The notes under the pieces were generated by a model. The model was given only the letters and a program-made list of their open reading frames with translations. It ran no database searches and was not told where the DNA came from. A stretch of DNA of 64,000 bases from Populus alba (lineage: Eukaryota; Streptophyta; Magnoliopsida; Malpighiales; Salicaceae). The first letter of the stretch is position 1; each line of letters opens with the position of its first letter. Made by a program: the position numbers and the translations under genes. Where the stretch lies: the NCBI RefSeq assembly GCF_005239225.2, contig NC_133297.1:7386392-7450391 (forward strand), read 5' to 3'. This document shows positions 24,000-35,728 of this stretch, in pieces.

Positions 24000-25750
24000 A
24001 ATAATACTAGAGAAAGATGCAAAACACCTACTTGTGCTTTTAACCTTACACACTCTTCCAACCATGAAAGATGTCACTCTTGATATCTCTTCTAAATCCG
24101 AAGAATATACCATTATCAATATCTTTTACATCTCATAATATATCATTATTCATTTTTAAATTTCATTACCACACAATCCATCTATATAAATTGTATCCTT
24201 CATTTTCACAAAAGCATATTATTTCAATTGATCAATTTATGCTTTTTGCACTATATGAACTCTCAATTAAATCAAAGTTGATAGCACCTTTTTGCACTAT
24301 ATAGACCTTCCTAATCCATATACTTTCAACCATAAGCTCCTTCTCTCTTTTTATTTCTTTACCAATTTTTTTTTTTAATTCTTTAATAGATTAAGTTCCA
24401 AATCCCTCATCACATATCGTATAAACAAAGCAAGTGTAACTTTCAAATCCTCAATAACAATTAATTATAGAACTATAACTCACAAGATTTAATATGGTGA
24501 CCACATTTGATAACATGATCCAGTTCCTTGCACATAAATCTCTAACCTAACATTTTATACTAATTTCATACAATTTTTACACACGTACATCAACATCGTA
24601 ATATTCCTTTTTCACTACATTTGGTCGGCCATTTTCCCCAATTTTTTATCTCCAAGTTTTCTTCTATATAACATTAATTCTTACATCCATTACAGCTCTT
24701 TTTAATTAACATTCCTAGCAACTAATTTAACATAACCCTAAATTTCTCAAGCAAGAACCCTAGTGTACCATATTCTAAATTTGTTCAAGATTGCTTTAAA
24801 TTTCCATCAAACTTGATAAATCAAGTGTAGATATCCTTATCATGTAATAATACAAATCCAAATGCAAACCAAATGAACAGCAGTTCCTCGGACTTCATGA
24901 ATGGTTTGTGAATAAGTCTTTCTACAAACCAAATTGGATGAACAGTTTATGAATAAGTCTTTCTATAACTGTCTCTTTTTATTCAAGTGTCTAGATGCTT
25001 AAAACTCATAAAATCTTATAAGTCTTCTTTTAAATCCTTGATTTCCCCTTAATTTTTCTAAAATCAAGCCGTATGAAGAAATTTCTTTCTTTCTTTTTTC
25101 CTCTGTAAGCCGCCGGCCACACACACACACACACACATATTAATTCCTACTATGTCTTTTATTTGATACCTTTTATATTTCCGGGTAATATGATTCAGAT
25201 CACAATGCTTGCTTAACTAAATTTAACCAAGACGATATTAAAATTCAATAAACTTTATCCCAAAATATTTCTTTTCAGATATATTACTTTCATTTCTGTA
25301 TTTTTTTATATTTTCTTGGCCATTTTTCATAGTTTTATTTTTAACTTAACACATAAACTTTTTATTTCAAATTTTCACAATATATTTTCATCCTTTTAAT
25401 ATGAATATTAAATTTACTTGCTTATCATACTATTTACTTTGCAATCCTTATAGATTTACAAAAATATATGTATAGCTATAAAAAGTTTCGAAATCATTGT
25501 TTTACCTTTCTAGTTTGAACTTTTGATGTTGACTTAAAATTTTCAAAATTTATCCGTACAAGTTCTATATATCTTCATTCCCTAAACATTTTCTTTAACG
25601 AAAAAGTATGTAAATTTCATATATTTTGCACCCTTTCCATACTTGTTATTTTAATATAAAAAAAATAGCAACAAGATTATCACAATAAATTTTCAATAGC
25701 TAAGATTAGCATAATTGTTTATTATTCCAAGTTTTGAAATAAAGTTCTGT
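24000..25750. repeat. Strongly G-depleted stretch, probably decayed LTR or other repeat
   Basis: On the plus strand G almost disappears while C remains. For example, 24121-24180 has 13 C and no G, and 24541-24600 has 13 C and 2 G. The bias runs for more than 1.5 kb. Such strand asymmetry is often seen in LTR retrotransposon ends in plants, but I see no TG...CA ends or target duplication. An (AC)n microsatellite lies at about 25121-25137. The open frame at 24071-24304 is translated low-complexity DNA. Confidence 0.45.
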
Positions 25751-25779
25751 AACAATTTACTTGAATTTTAACCTTAGCG

Positions 25780-26065
25780 GTCAGCTTGTATGAGATTGCT
25801 TTTCCCATTGTTTTAAGAACTGATCCAGGACAAGATTCGAGTTCTGGGTTTTGACCTGATTGGTCAGGTCAATTTTTTTTAAAAAAATTCAAAACAACAT
25901 TATTTTAGTAAAAAAACAAAAATAAAATAAAAATTAACGAGTTTACAGCTAAGTCTTGCTGAGTCAATCAGGTTGCTGGGTCACAACAGGTTTTTTTTTT
26001 CTTCAACCCGGCCCAGTTATAGCCCTAGGTTAACCCGCCGGACTGGACCGGGTTTAAAACCATGG
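25780..26065 (+). repeat. Dispersed repeat with GGGTTTTGACC / GGTTAACCCG boxes
   Basis: The segment has the layout of a repeat I associate with Populus genomes: a GGGTTTTGACCTGATTGGTC box, a T/A-rich middle with AAAACAACATTATTTTAG, then GTTGCTGGGTCACAACAGG, a CCCGGCCCAG box and GGACCGGGTTTAAAACCATG at the end. It could be a SINE or a fragment of a longer element. I cannot identify pol III boxes with confidence. The family name is left open. Confidence 0.4.
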
Positions 26066-26402
26066 CTTTTCCAACTAAAAAAACAAATATCACAATATGA
26101 ATTTTCTTGTATCCACACATTAATAAAAATTGAATATGAAAACCTATCCATTTCAAAATGATTATATTTTATCATTTATTTCTTGTAAATATCTTATTAC
26201 TTTCAAGAGAAGAACTGCCGTGCACCGAAAAAACCGGGGGGGAGGGGGGGCGGCTGTCCCCGGCCCTGTCCGGCCCTGGCTAAGCTAGCTTTCTTTGAAT
26301 TGGTGACTGGTGGTTGAAAAAGAATCGGACATGGAAGGTGGAGGTGGGGTTTAAGATTAGGAGGGTACTGCACGTGGGCTTCATAAAAGCTGCTCAATCA
26401 AC

Positions 26403-26573
26403 GTGGTGTCCAGGGGCGGAACAAGAACAAAATATTAGGGGGGGCCAAATTAAAAACCTTCAGTTACTTTTATTAAAATCATAAATATTTATAAGAGAAA
26501 GGCTGAAAAAAACATTTCTTTGCAGGGGCCAGGCCCCTGCCAGCCTCCCCCTACCTCCGCCACTGGTGGTGTC
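26403..26573 (+). mobile_element. hAT-type MITE, 155 bp, with perfect 8-bp target duplication
   Basis: The element spans 26411-26565. It opens CAGGGGCGGA and closes TCCGCCACTG, giving 10-bp terminal inverted repeats with one mismatch. It is flanked on both sides by the same 8 bp, GTGGTGTC (26403-26410 and 26566-26573). An 8-bp duplication and CA..TG ends are hallmarks of hAT-superfamily insertion. It encodes nothing and would need a transposase in trans. An inner palindrome (GCAGGGGCC-AGGCCCCTGC, about 26523-26540) lies near the right end. The intact duplication points to a fairly recent insertion. Confidence 0.85.
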
Positions 26574-27439
26574 CTCTCTCTCTCTCTCTCTCACGGAGTG
26601 AGGGGTGGCTCCTCCTTATGTGGCCGACAACAGGATATTAAGCTTGGAAAATTCATCTCTGTCTGGACACCTGACGTTACTGACCCGCTAGCCAGTACTA
26701 TATTTTTTTTTTAAATAGCAGTAGAATATTTATTTCTTAATTTTTAAATTGTGTTATTGAGAATTAAAAAATAATACTCGAAAACAACATCAAAATATTC
26801 TCACAAAGTCAAGTACCCTGGAAATAACTGCTATCATCTTGTAATAATAATAAAAATATATCCATCTTATTGTCATGCCATATTAGAGCCTCTTGTAAAA
26901 TGAGTTTTTATGGAATTTAAAAAATATATATTATTTTTTCAATAATTTTAGATTATTTTAACATTCTGAAGTTAAAAATAAATTTTAAAAAATAAAAATA
27001 AAAACATTTTAATATATATTTAAAAATAAAAAATACTTTAAAAAATATTATTACCGAACACCTCTCCTTTGGAACAACAATTCTCATAGGCACCTGCACT
27101 CACACTACCATGCTATGCCTTCAAACAACAAATCTATTAGATATTTTATTTTTTTTATTTTTGTAGCTTTAAATTACTTTTTTATCTTTTTAAGGATTGA
27201 TATAAAAAATAAATTTTAAAACATTATTATTTTAATACACTTTCAAATAAAAAATATTTTAAAAATAATATTTATCACAGCAACACATTCCCTAAAATTA
27301 CCATGAAATTGTCGGCGAAATTGAAAGACTAGCTGTCAATGATGACAAATTTCCCACATACATCAATTTCAATAGCACAATAATTATGTCTGTTTGTTTA
27401 TGCGACTGTGATTACTTTAAAAATAAACCATGATTTTTA
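26574..27439. other. Intergenic AT-rich DNA with a short (TC)n tract
   Basis: A (TC)n run sits at about 26574-26593, directly beside the MITE's right target duplication. The rest is AT-rich with AAAATATTTTAAAA-like text. No gene is seen. Confidence 0.5.
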
Positions 27440-28320
27440 AATGTTTGGTAACAAAGAACCATAATATACTATTTATGCGGAGCCAGCTAAAATTGGTTAA
27501 AATCAAAGGTTTGTGAAAAGCAACTTTTTCGCAGGGGAGGGTGTCTCCATTATTTATATAAACAGTGGAGTTATTAACTCTAGTTAAATATATTGAATCG
27601 GGTCTGACTCAATTAAAAAAAAATTATTTTTATTTTTTTAATTATATTTTATTTAAAAATTAGAAGCAAGTCATTTAATGACGTAACATTTACCGAATTT
27701 GATTATAATTCCAATTTTGGTCTTGCCGGGTCCGACCTAGTTAAAAAAAATTCAGTTTTTATTTTTATTTTTAATTTTTATTTTATTCAAAAAATTAGAA
27801 GAAAATCGTTTGATAATGTAGCATTTGCAGAATTTGATTCAATTCCAATTTTGTTCTTGATGATATTTTTACCTGATATTGTTGTGCGCTTAAAAAACCA
27901 TGGAAGATATAATCCTTGTTAGATAGATTTCGTACGTGATAAAATTACACGTAGTTTAATGAAATAATAAAAATATTTGATATGAATATTATTTATTTCA
28001 TTATGTAATAACAGTAGTTAAATCTATAATATTTAAATTAAAAACCATCAATATTAATTATTTTTTGTTTAACCTCGGTTTGAAAAACATTCTTTAATCT
28101 ATATATATATTAATTATTTTATAACCTCAGTTTGAAAAACATTCTTTTAACCAAATACTTTAAACTATTTTTTTGTTTAACCTTAATTTTAACCACAATT
28201 TTAACCAATCATATATTTTTTTCAAACCGACCTCAACTAAAAATATTTTTTATAAAATAACTTTCTTCAAACTACAATTATAACCGTTATCACAATATCA
28301 AATACACTAATGCAGCCAAT
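27440..28320 (+). mobile_element. Dispersed non-autonomous DNA-element-like repeat, family R, copy A
   Basis: This copy aligns by eye with 29054-30145 (copy B) and, reverse-complemented, with 38285-39000 (copy C). Shared landmarks include a poly-purine ATCATGAAAA/ACCATGGAAG block, TTTCGTACGTGATAAAATTAC / TTTCGTATGTGATGACATTGC, ATTATTTATTTCATTATGTA, ACCAAAC and a closing AACCGYTATC / AGCAACCGCAATACCGAACAC. The middle carries a roughly 120-bp unit twice (starting about 27598 and 27718), marked by GGGTCTGACTCAATTAA / GGGTCCGACCTAGTTAA. It has no coding capacity. The TTTGGTATTGC-type ends suggest a hAT-like MITE, but no target duplication was found. Confidence 0.5.
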
Positions 28321-29053
28321 TGTTTTGTTTCATGGTTGCAATTCATAAAAGGCTCACGGTCTGCCTTTTTTAAATATATATCTTAATCATATGTGTATTT
28401 AATTTGAAAAAAAAAAACTCTTCCTTTCTGATTTTTCTTTAACCCATCATCAACCATGAGAATATAAATAATAATATTTTCTTGATTCATTTTTATATTA
28501 AAATCTAGGGTACATTAAAAATTATTAGAAATCATAATCTTTAAGTGAAAAAATATAAATTCTTAAACCCAAATCTCAGCTACCACAATAATATAAATAA
28601 TTCTTTAATTATAAATACGAGTAATCAAATATAAAATATAATGGTTATATTCATAGAACTTCATGATTTTTGCTTTCATGTAATTATTTTAAAAAATATA
28701 TATCTTAATTTATAAGGACCTCTCCTCTGACAATGACTTGAACTACGGCCTCAAAATAGATGTCCTTTGATAAAATGAAATCATCAATATAATGAAATCA
28801 AGATATTTGTATTTCCTCTTTCAATCCTCAATTATTTGACATAGATTTTTTTATGAAATAAACTGTATAGTTATGGAGGTAGAGCGGGTATCAATTTTTG
28901 AATAAATTTATTATTTTACACATCCATAAAATATATAATTATTAAATAAAAAATTACTTCTCTAAGTTAATCAATAAAATTTTAGTATTGATATTTGTTA
29001 AACAGTTTATTAACTCATTAATCCATGCGGACCACATCTTCCATTTATCACCC
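28321..29053. other. AT-rich spacer between repeat copies
   Basis: No gene, repeat end or RNA gene is recognised. Composition is strongly AT-biased throughout. Confidence 0.5.
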
Positions 29054-30145
29054 GGTATTTAGTGCTCGTTTGGTAACCAAAATAAAATTGTTTTCAATGG
29101 GTAAGACCCACGTGGCCTTGCAGGTTTCTGAGAAGCAGTATTTTACTGTTTGTCGTCTAGAAGAAACATCATCAATAAAGCATGACTCCACTGTAGAACT
29201 GTTCACTTCACTAAAGTGAACAGTTTTTTAAAAAAGACAAAACCAGTGCGAGTGAATTAATTCACTCGCACTGTTAACATGAAAAGTTTAGATTTAAAAA
29301 AAAAAAAATCAATGCAATTAATTGATTTTACTCGCACTATTCATGTAAATATGAACAATATATTTTTTTTTTTGTTAAAAAAGTTGTTTAAGGTGAATTA
29401 AATTTACTCGTATTGTAATCTTAATTTTATTCCTGATAATATTTTACCTAATTTTATTACACGCTTAAAAAATCATGAAAACTATAGTTCTTGTTGAATG
29501 AATTTTGTATGTAATAAAATTGTAATTTTTTTTTAAATTGAGTTTTACTCGAAAAACTAGTATTTAGTATTATTTAATAACACTACATAAATTAAAAAGA
29601 TATCGCATGATGACATAGTATTTGTGGAATTTGATCGCAATTCAAATTATATTCTTACTGGGTATGACTCGATTAAAAAAAAATTCAATTTTTATTTTTA
29701 TTTTAATTGTGTTTTATTCAAAAAATTAGAAGGATATCGCTTGATGACATAACAAAAAAATCAGTTTTTGTTGCTGCGTGTTTAAGAAATCATGAAAAAT
29801 ATAGTCATTGTTGGATAGATTTCGTATGTGATGACATTGCATATAGTTTAATGGAATAATAAAAAATATTTGATATTAATATTATTTATTTCATGATGTA
29901 ATAATAGTTGTTAAATCTACAATATTTAAATTAATTTTTTTTTTAATTATTTTATAATCTCAATTTGAAAAGCATTTTTTTAACCAAACACATTAAACTA
30001 CTTTTTGTTCAACCTTAATTTCATCTACGGTTTTAACCAAACATATATTTTTCAAAACAAACCTCAACTAAAAATACTTTTTATAAAATAAATTTTTTAA
30101 AAACACAACCATAACAGCAACCGCAATACCGAACACACTGTGTCA
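29054..30145 (+). mobile_element. Family R repeat, copy B, with internal palindromes
   Basis: The copy starts near TGCTCGTTTGGTAACC and ends near GCAATACCGAACACACTG, so the ends are loosely inverted (CGTTTGGTA / TACCGAACA). Near the left end lie GGGTAAGACCCACGTGG (compare GTGGGACCCAT in copy C) and two fold-backs (29197-29225 and 29244-29273). The roughly 120-bp inner unit seen in copy A occurs here as well (ATTAAAAAGATATCGCATGATG and AATTAGAAGGATATCGCTTG). The right end lies only about 370 bp before the UGT start, so the element forms the distal promoter of that gene. Confidence 0.5.
29197..29273. repeat. Two adjacent palindromes, one a perfect 30-bp palindrome
   Basis: The first hairpin has 12-bp arms AACTGTTCACTT and AAGTGAACAGTT with a 5-nt loop (29197-29225). 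The second (29244-29273) is a loop-free perfect palindrome with 15-bp arms starting CAGTGCGAGTGAATT. Both sit inside repeat copy B. The CAGTG(C/T)GA...TC(G)CACTG motif recurs in other repeats of the window. Confidence 0.9.
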
Positions 30146-30420
30146 TACAATAGAAAGATGAAGGGCTTTTATAAAAATTAAAAAAATATTGAAAATTAAT
30201 TTTTTTTATTTTTTAAAGTTATTTTAATATACTAGTATAAAAAATAATTTTTAAAAAATAAAAATTATAAATTATTTTAATATATTTTTTAATAAAAATG
30301 ATTTTTAAAAAAACATATGCATAAAAAAACCCGCGAGTCACAAATAGCCGTCACCAGACGTCAGCATAGAAAAATTCCCTCCAATGAGAACAACAAAGCG
30401 CACACACCCACAACAGCATG

Positions 30421-30426
30421 TATAAG
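30421..30426 (+). promoter_or_regulatory. Candidate TATA element of the first UGT gene
   Basis: TATAAG lies 94 bp before the ATG at 30515. The other UGT gene has its TATA box at a similar distance (about 87 bp), which lends some support. Confidence 0.35.
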
Positions 30427-30514
30427 AAAAGCTGAGGAGAGTAGAAGCAGAACCTACATCCCTCCTGTTTTTCACGATTGCTTGCTCTGTCCAGTTCAAA
30501 GCTTAGTTCCAACC

Positions 30515-31912
30515 ATGACACAGAAACCCCATGTAGCTATTTTTCCCAGTCCAGGCATGGGTCACCTTATCCCCCTTACTGAGTTGGCTAAGAAATTTGC
30601 TCTCAACTACGACTTATCGAGTACCTTTATTGTTCCCTCAATAGGGCCACCACCGGAGGCCCAGAAGAAAGTTCTCGGCTCCCTTCCGGAAGGCATAAAT
30701 TATATCTCTCTGCCTCCAGTTAGTTTTGATGACTTGCCAGGAATTAGGGCTGAAACCCAGATCTCCCTCACCATAACTCGCTCGCTTTCATCAGTCCGTG
30801 ATGTGCTCAAGTCATTAGCTGCCAGCACTAGACTGGTGGCTTTGGTTCTCGATCTTTTTGGCACGGATGTCATTGATATTGCCTCGGAACTCAGTGTGCC
30901 ATCGTATATCGCTTCCCTGTCTACGGGTATGACTCTATCCTTGCATTTTTATTTGCCAAAGTTGGATCAAATGGTTTCCTGCGAGTACAGGGATTTGCCT
31001 GAACCTGTACTGCTACCAGGCTGTGGGATTTCAGTACACGGGAGGGATTTACCTGACCCGATTCAAGACAGGAAGGATGATGCATACAAATGGTTCCTTC
31101 ACCATTCAAAACGACATAGTTTAGCTGAGGGAATCTTGCTGAATAGTTTCGTGGACTTGGAGCCAGAAACTATAAAGGCTTTGCAAGATCAAGAACTTGG
31201 AAATTTACCACCTATCTACCCGGTTGGTCCCATCATTTACTCCGGTTCAAGTATTGGGGCGAGTGGTCACGAGTGTCTCCAATGGATGGATGATCAACCA
31301 AACGGTTCGGTTCTGTATATTTCGTTTGGGAGTGGTGGAACTCTGTCTTTTGAGCAGCTAAATGAATTAGCCATGGGGTTGGAAATCAGTGAGCAGAAAT
31401 TTTTATGGGTCGTAAGAAGCCCGGATAAATCTGCTAGTGCCTCCTACTTCAGTGCCACAAGCAATACAGACCCTTATAGTTTCTTGCCAAAAGGTTTCCT
31501 GGACCGCACCAAAGGACAGGGTCTGGTGGTGCCATCCTGGGCACCGCAAATTCAAGTGCTTAGTCATGGCTCGACAGGTGGATTCCTAACCCATTGTGGT
31601 TGGAATTCGACTCTAGAGAGCATAGTGCATGGGGTGCCTTTGATTGCTTGGCCTCTCTACGCAGAGCAAAAGACAAATGCAGTCTTGTTAAGCGCGGGCC
31701 TTAAGGTGGCATTGCGGCCGGAAGTGGACGGAAACGGTCTAGTGGGACGAGAGGAGATTGCGAAAGTTGTGAAGGGTTTAATGCAAGGGGAAGAAGGGGC
31801 GGCAATTCGCCGTCGAATGAAGGGCCTGAAGGAAGCTGCGGCCAAGGCAGTGAGCGAGGAGGGCTCCTCCACCAAATCACTTCATGAATTAGTGTCCAAG
31901 TGGAAAAATTAG
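30515..31912 (+). CDS. UGT72B: UGT72B-type UDP-glycosyltransferase, 465 aa
   Basis: It is an intronless family 1 glycosyltransferase that moves glucose from UDP-glucose to small phenolic acceptors in the cytosol. UGT72B enzymes are known to glucosylate monolignols and other phenylpropanoids, and UGT72B1 also acts on chloroanilines. The catalytic His is H17 in FPSPGMGHLIPL and its partner Asp is D113 in LVLDLFGTD. The 44-residue PSPG donor-binding box runs from W342 (WAPQ) to Q385, with HCGWNS at 360-365 and E368. The open frame extends 66 codons upstream to 30317, but that part is unlike any UGT. The ATG at 30515 (AACCATGAC) gives MTQKPHVAIF and the usual family length, so it is the start. 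AATAAA at 32012-32017 may be the poly(A) signal. It converges on the second UGT, 11.8 kb away. Orthology to UGT72B1/B2/B3 is inferred from sequence and neighbours. Confidence 0.92.
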   Translation: MTQKPHVAIFPSPGMGHLIPLTELAKKFALNYDLSSTFIVPSIGPPPEAQKKVLGSLPEGINYISLPPVSFDDLPGIRAETQISLTITRSLSSVRDVLKSLAASTRLVALVLDLFGTDVIDIASELSVPSYIASLSTGMTLSLHFYLPKLDQMVSCEYRDLPEPVLLPGCGISVHGRDLPDPIQDRKDDAYKWFLHHSKRHSLAEGILLNSFVDLEPETIKALQDQELGNLPPIYPVGPIIYSGSSIGASGHECLQWMDDQPNGSVLYISFGSGGTLSFEQLNELAMGLEISEQKFLWVVRSPDKSASASYFSATSNTDPYSFLPKGFLDRTKGQGLVVPSWAPQIQVLSHGSTGGFLTHCGWNSTLESIVHGVPLIAWPLYAEQKTNAVLLSAGLKVALRPEVDGNGLVGREEIAKVVKGLMQGEEGAAIRRRMKGLKEAAAKAVSEEGSSTKSLHELVSKWKN

Positions 31913-32149
31913 TTCATCGCATAGAAATTCAAGTTGTTTTAATGTTTTCTTTGATGTTTCCATTGCTCTCTTCTTTCTCCTGAGAATTGGGGATCAAATC
32001 CATGTTGTTTAAATAAAAGTTGCGCCTCGCAGCTGTTAAATTATAGCTCTCGTAATAACTTTTCCACCCACTACAACTCCATTAATTATCAGAAGACCTG
32101 TTGTTTGTATTAGACTGCAAAATAAGAGTAAAATCAAATAAAAGACGGC

Positions 32150-32965
32150 AACCCGTTTGTTTGCTAGAAAAATATTTTTTTTTGAATAATAAATTTTAAA
32201 AAAAGTAAAATTTAGAAAAATAAATTATTTTTTGATGTTTGATAGTGTAATAAAAAAATAAGTTGGAAAACATTTTCCAGTGTTTGGTTATGTCATGGAA
32301 AATAAGCTAAAAAATTATTTATTAATGTTTTATTTTTCTCAAGTTTATTGAAATAATAAAAAACAAATCTTACAAATTAAAAGTTGAATGAGAATGAAAT
32401 TGAAAAAAAAATATAATTTTATAAATTATCTCAAATAAAATAAATATTAATCAAAATAATAGAGATCAAATCTAAAAAATAAAAAAGATGAAGAAATTAA
32501 AATAATAATAATTAACATTTCATAAATTATTTCAAATAAAATAAGTAACAATCAAAAGAATAAGTATCAAATATGATAAATAAAAAATTTTAATAAAAAA
32601 ATAATAAGGAAAAAACAAATAACAATTATAAAAATAAGGACCAAAGTTAATATAAAAATTAAATTTTAAGAGATGAAATTGAAAAATAAATATTCAAAAC
32701 AAAATATATATATATAGCAATTAAAAGTTTGAGAACCAAATTTGATATAATCAGCAAATAATATGACATTTCTAAATTTTTTACAACTTTCAAAAATTAT
32801 TTTTCATCTAAATTTTTCAGGAAAATACTTTCCTGAAAACCAAATCAAATTTTTCTTTAATTGGAAAGTAGTTTTTATTGACCAACTTTTCTAATGATAA
32901 ACAAAACGCATGAAAGTTTGTAAAGTAATTTTTCAAAAATTATTTTATGGAAACAAACTTAGTCT
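32150..32965 (+). mobile_element. Non-autonomous DNA-element-like repeat with GTTTGTTT-type ends
   Basis: The left end reads CGTTTGTTTGCTAGAAAAAT and the right end ATTATTTTATGGAAACAAAC, which are roughly inverted. Subterminal GGAAAACATTTTCC and GGAAAATACTTTCC boxes face each other. The middle holds a degenerate unit of about 110 bp repeated in tandem (for example TATAAATTATCTCAAATAAA and CATAAATTATTTCAAATAAA). The same unit recurs near 40740. No reading frame and no clear target duplication are seen. Confidence 0.45.
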
Positions 32966-33619
32966 TAGTTAGAATTATTTAGCAAGATTGATTCGGGTGT
33001 TTGGTATAGTTTGAGTGGTGGTTTTTTTTAAAAAAAATTAATATATTAAAATAATTTATTTATTTTTTTTATTATTATTTTTTTTTTGAATTTATTTTTT
33101 AATATTAGCATATTTGGTTCAAACACCCCAACCCCCTCGTTCTTGTGACCTTTCCTAGTTTCAAATCAACTAATCCATTGACAAGAACAGATCAATACTA
33201 ATCTTTACTGTTGCCTTTTCCATTTTCAAACCAGCTTTTTACGACTCTTAGCTTTTCAAATTTCTAGGCAATGACATGCCGCCAATTAATCTTTGACATC
33301 AGGATATGATTGAAGTGGGGGTTTTACACGGGAAGATTAAAATATGCTGATATAATATTAAAAATTAGTAGGACAGATGGGAGGGCCGGTAACTTGGAGT
33401 GTTTTCGTACTGTAGCATAGAAGAAAAAAAAATTCAATAAAAAAATATTTAAAGAAATAATACTATTTAGAGAGTTACGTATTATAATTTATATCTATGA
33501 TCTGCGAATTACAAAAATCATTTACGACTATTTCAACTTGCAAATTTGATCAACATAAAATTAAATAAAAGAGAGTAGAGAGGACAGAGAGAAAAAAGTA
33601 AAAATAAAAAAAAAGAACC

Positions 33620-33900
33620 TCAAAGTCATACAGCTATATTAAAGCTTCATGAATAGCACAACAGATAACATTTAAAAAAAATATTAACAAAATAAAGATA
33701 ACACGAAGAATAAAATCACAAACAGTAAACAGAGTGGGTTTTATAAGCGGCTCAAAACAGTGAGCCCCAAGATCTTTGGACAACACATGCGACTCACTTC
33801 GTTTACCATTTGTGATCTTATTTGGTATTATTAGATTTATATTGTCTAGATTTTTTAATGGTACATGTGATATCATCGTCAAAGTTTTGGTGTGACTCCA
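33620..33900. mobile_element. Long-inverted-repeat MITE-like element, family P, copy 1
   Basis: The two halves are inverted around a centre near 33760. ATCACAAACAGTAAACAGAGTG on the left mirrors CACTTCGTTTACCATTTGTGAT on the right, allowing for mismatches. The outer ends pair less well. It shares layout with 33990-34275 and 52065-52335. It is non-coding. Confidence 0.5.
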
Positions 33901-33989
33901 TGTTATTTTCTTTTCTTCTTTGTTATTTTCTTTCTTCTCCTTGTATTTTGTGAAGATAGGAGAGAGAGAAAAAATTTAAAAATAAAAAA

Positions 33990-34275
33990 AACACTAAAAT
34001 TACAGTGAAACTTTGATAACAATATCATCAGTATTGTTAAAAAGATTACTACGAAAAAAATCTAATGACATCAAAAAAGGTTACAAATGATGAACAAAGT
34101 GGGCTACAAGAATCAGCTAAAAGTGTCAGAGCTCACTTGTATTTGGCTGCTTTTGCGGACTACTCTAATCATTGTTGGTAACTTTTTTTGGTATCGTTAT
34201 ATTCGCTTCATCGAAGTCTTCCCAACAATACCAATGATGTTATCATTAAAGTTTTGATATGATTTTGAGATTTTT
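33990..34275. mobile_element. Long-inverted-repeat MITE-like element, family P, copy 2
   Basis: Inverted arms of roughly 100 bp lie around a centre near 34130. GAAACTTTGATAACAATATC on the left pairs with the reverse of GATGTTATCATTAAAGTTTT on the right, and GGTTACAAATGATGAACAAAG pairs with the other inner arm. A GTGGGC box follows the left arm, as in the other copies. No coding capacity is seen. Confidence 0.55.
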
Positions 34276-35269
34276 TTTTTTTTTGCCTCCTCTCTTCTTA
34301 TTAAATGTTGTGTTTATAAGATTTTCAATTTAAAAATTATGCCTCGTGAATCACAAATATTATTTGTAACTTGTAACTCTCTTAACTGTATTCTTTCCTT
34401 GTAAATTTTGCATTACGTATTTTTTACGATGCTATAAAACAAAAAAAAACTCGGTAACTTGAGGGAAAGAAACAGAGTACTAATTGGATAAATATTGTAC
34501 ACGCAATATCCTATTAGATATACCAAACTTCTTATAAATGCTTGTCAATATAAAATTGACATCTTTGATTTTCTGAGTTTTAGTGGAGCAAGTCCACCGC
34601 AAATCATTCCACCTCCAAAAAGTGGCAGAGTTGTAATTAATGAAGACGTGCGTTTGAACTTTGAACTGACATCACGCCCACGCGTAATAACAGAAACAAT
34701 TACTAGAATATATTCTAGTTACTTAACTTGCTTCGTTCTAGATTAGATATTTTTATTTTTATAAAAAATATATGTATGTAAATATTTTCAGTGTATTTTT
34801 ATAGTTTTTTTTAAATATAAAAAATTAAAAAGTATGAGCGCTAAATAATAAATAAATAAATATTAATGACATCTAAAAAATAAAATTTTAAAAAATCAAA
34901 AGACAGATATAAATTAAGATATTTAATTTTAAAAAATAAGACAATAAATTAATTGAATAAAGTAAGAAGAAAAAGAAATAGCATGTAAGGCTACATATAT
35001 TAAACATATCATCTGAAAATAAATATTTGTTATTTTCAAAAATATAGTTTATCTATACAAACTATAAAACCAAAACATAGATGAATAAAAAAAAACCTCT
35101 CCAAAAAGTAAACGCATAACCAAAAAATCAATATTAGATATCATCTAAACAAAATAAAAAGAGAGAAGGGGTATTGATGGAAACACAATCAAGTTTTTTT
35201 TTTTTTAAAAAAAAGAAAGTAAATAAAAAATTTAGGGGAAAAACAATCGAGCACTACTAGGCCTTGAAA
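34276..35269. other. AT-rich intergenic DNA
   Basis: A slightly more complex patch occurs at 34580-34700, but it contains no recognisable gene. The 83-codon open frame at 34495-34746 resembles no family. The remainder is AT-rich. Confidence 0.5.
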
Positions 35270-35728
35270 GCTACACCGACCCGCCTAGCTCATCTAACCA
35301 AGGCCCATGCAAAGGGCCCCTCGGGGCATGCCTGTGCAATCAACCCCCCTTTTTTAAACTACGTTTGAGGCAGATTACATGTCCTTCACTCTTTTTTTTA
35401 TATATAAAAAATAGTCAGCACATCGCCTATTTTGCCTAGATTTTAGCCACTATAGTGGCTAGAAAATCGGAGCATATGTTTTTTTTACCCAAAAACTTGT
35501 TTTTCTACCCGTTTTTTGAACCAAAATACCTTAGAAATTAACCGCCCAAAAAACTGAAACAAAAAATTAACCCAAGCATAAATATATTTTTTTCACAAAT
35601 TTTAAGATATAAAAATACCTAATATGAACTCTCGTCATAAAAAAGAATAATTTGACACAAAAAAACTCTCATTTTAGTGGCCTAAATCGACACCAACAAC
35701 AATTTTCCTTCTCTATCACTAGAATCCA

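Noticed and set aside
26220..26280. G-rich run GGGGGGGAGGGGGGG as a possible G-quadruplex or CpG island
   Set aside because: Only a short patch with no gene nearby. It is likely simple-sequence decay beside repeats. A quadruplex is possible, but nothing supports a function.
30317..30514. In-frame 66-codon N-terminal extension of the first UGT
   Set aside because: The extension is basic, unlike any UGT N-terminus, and the ATG at 30515 gives the canonical start before HVAIFPSPGMGH and the usual length.
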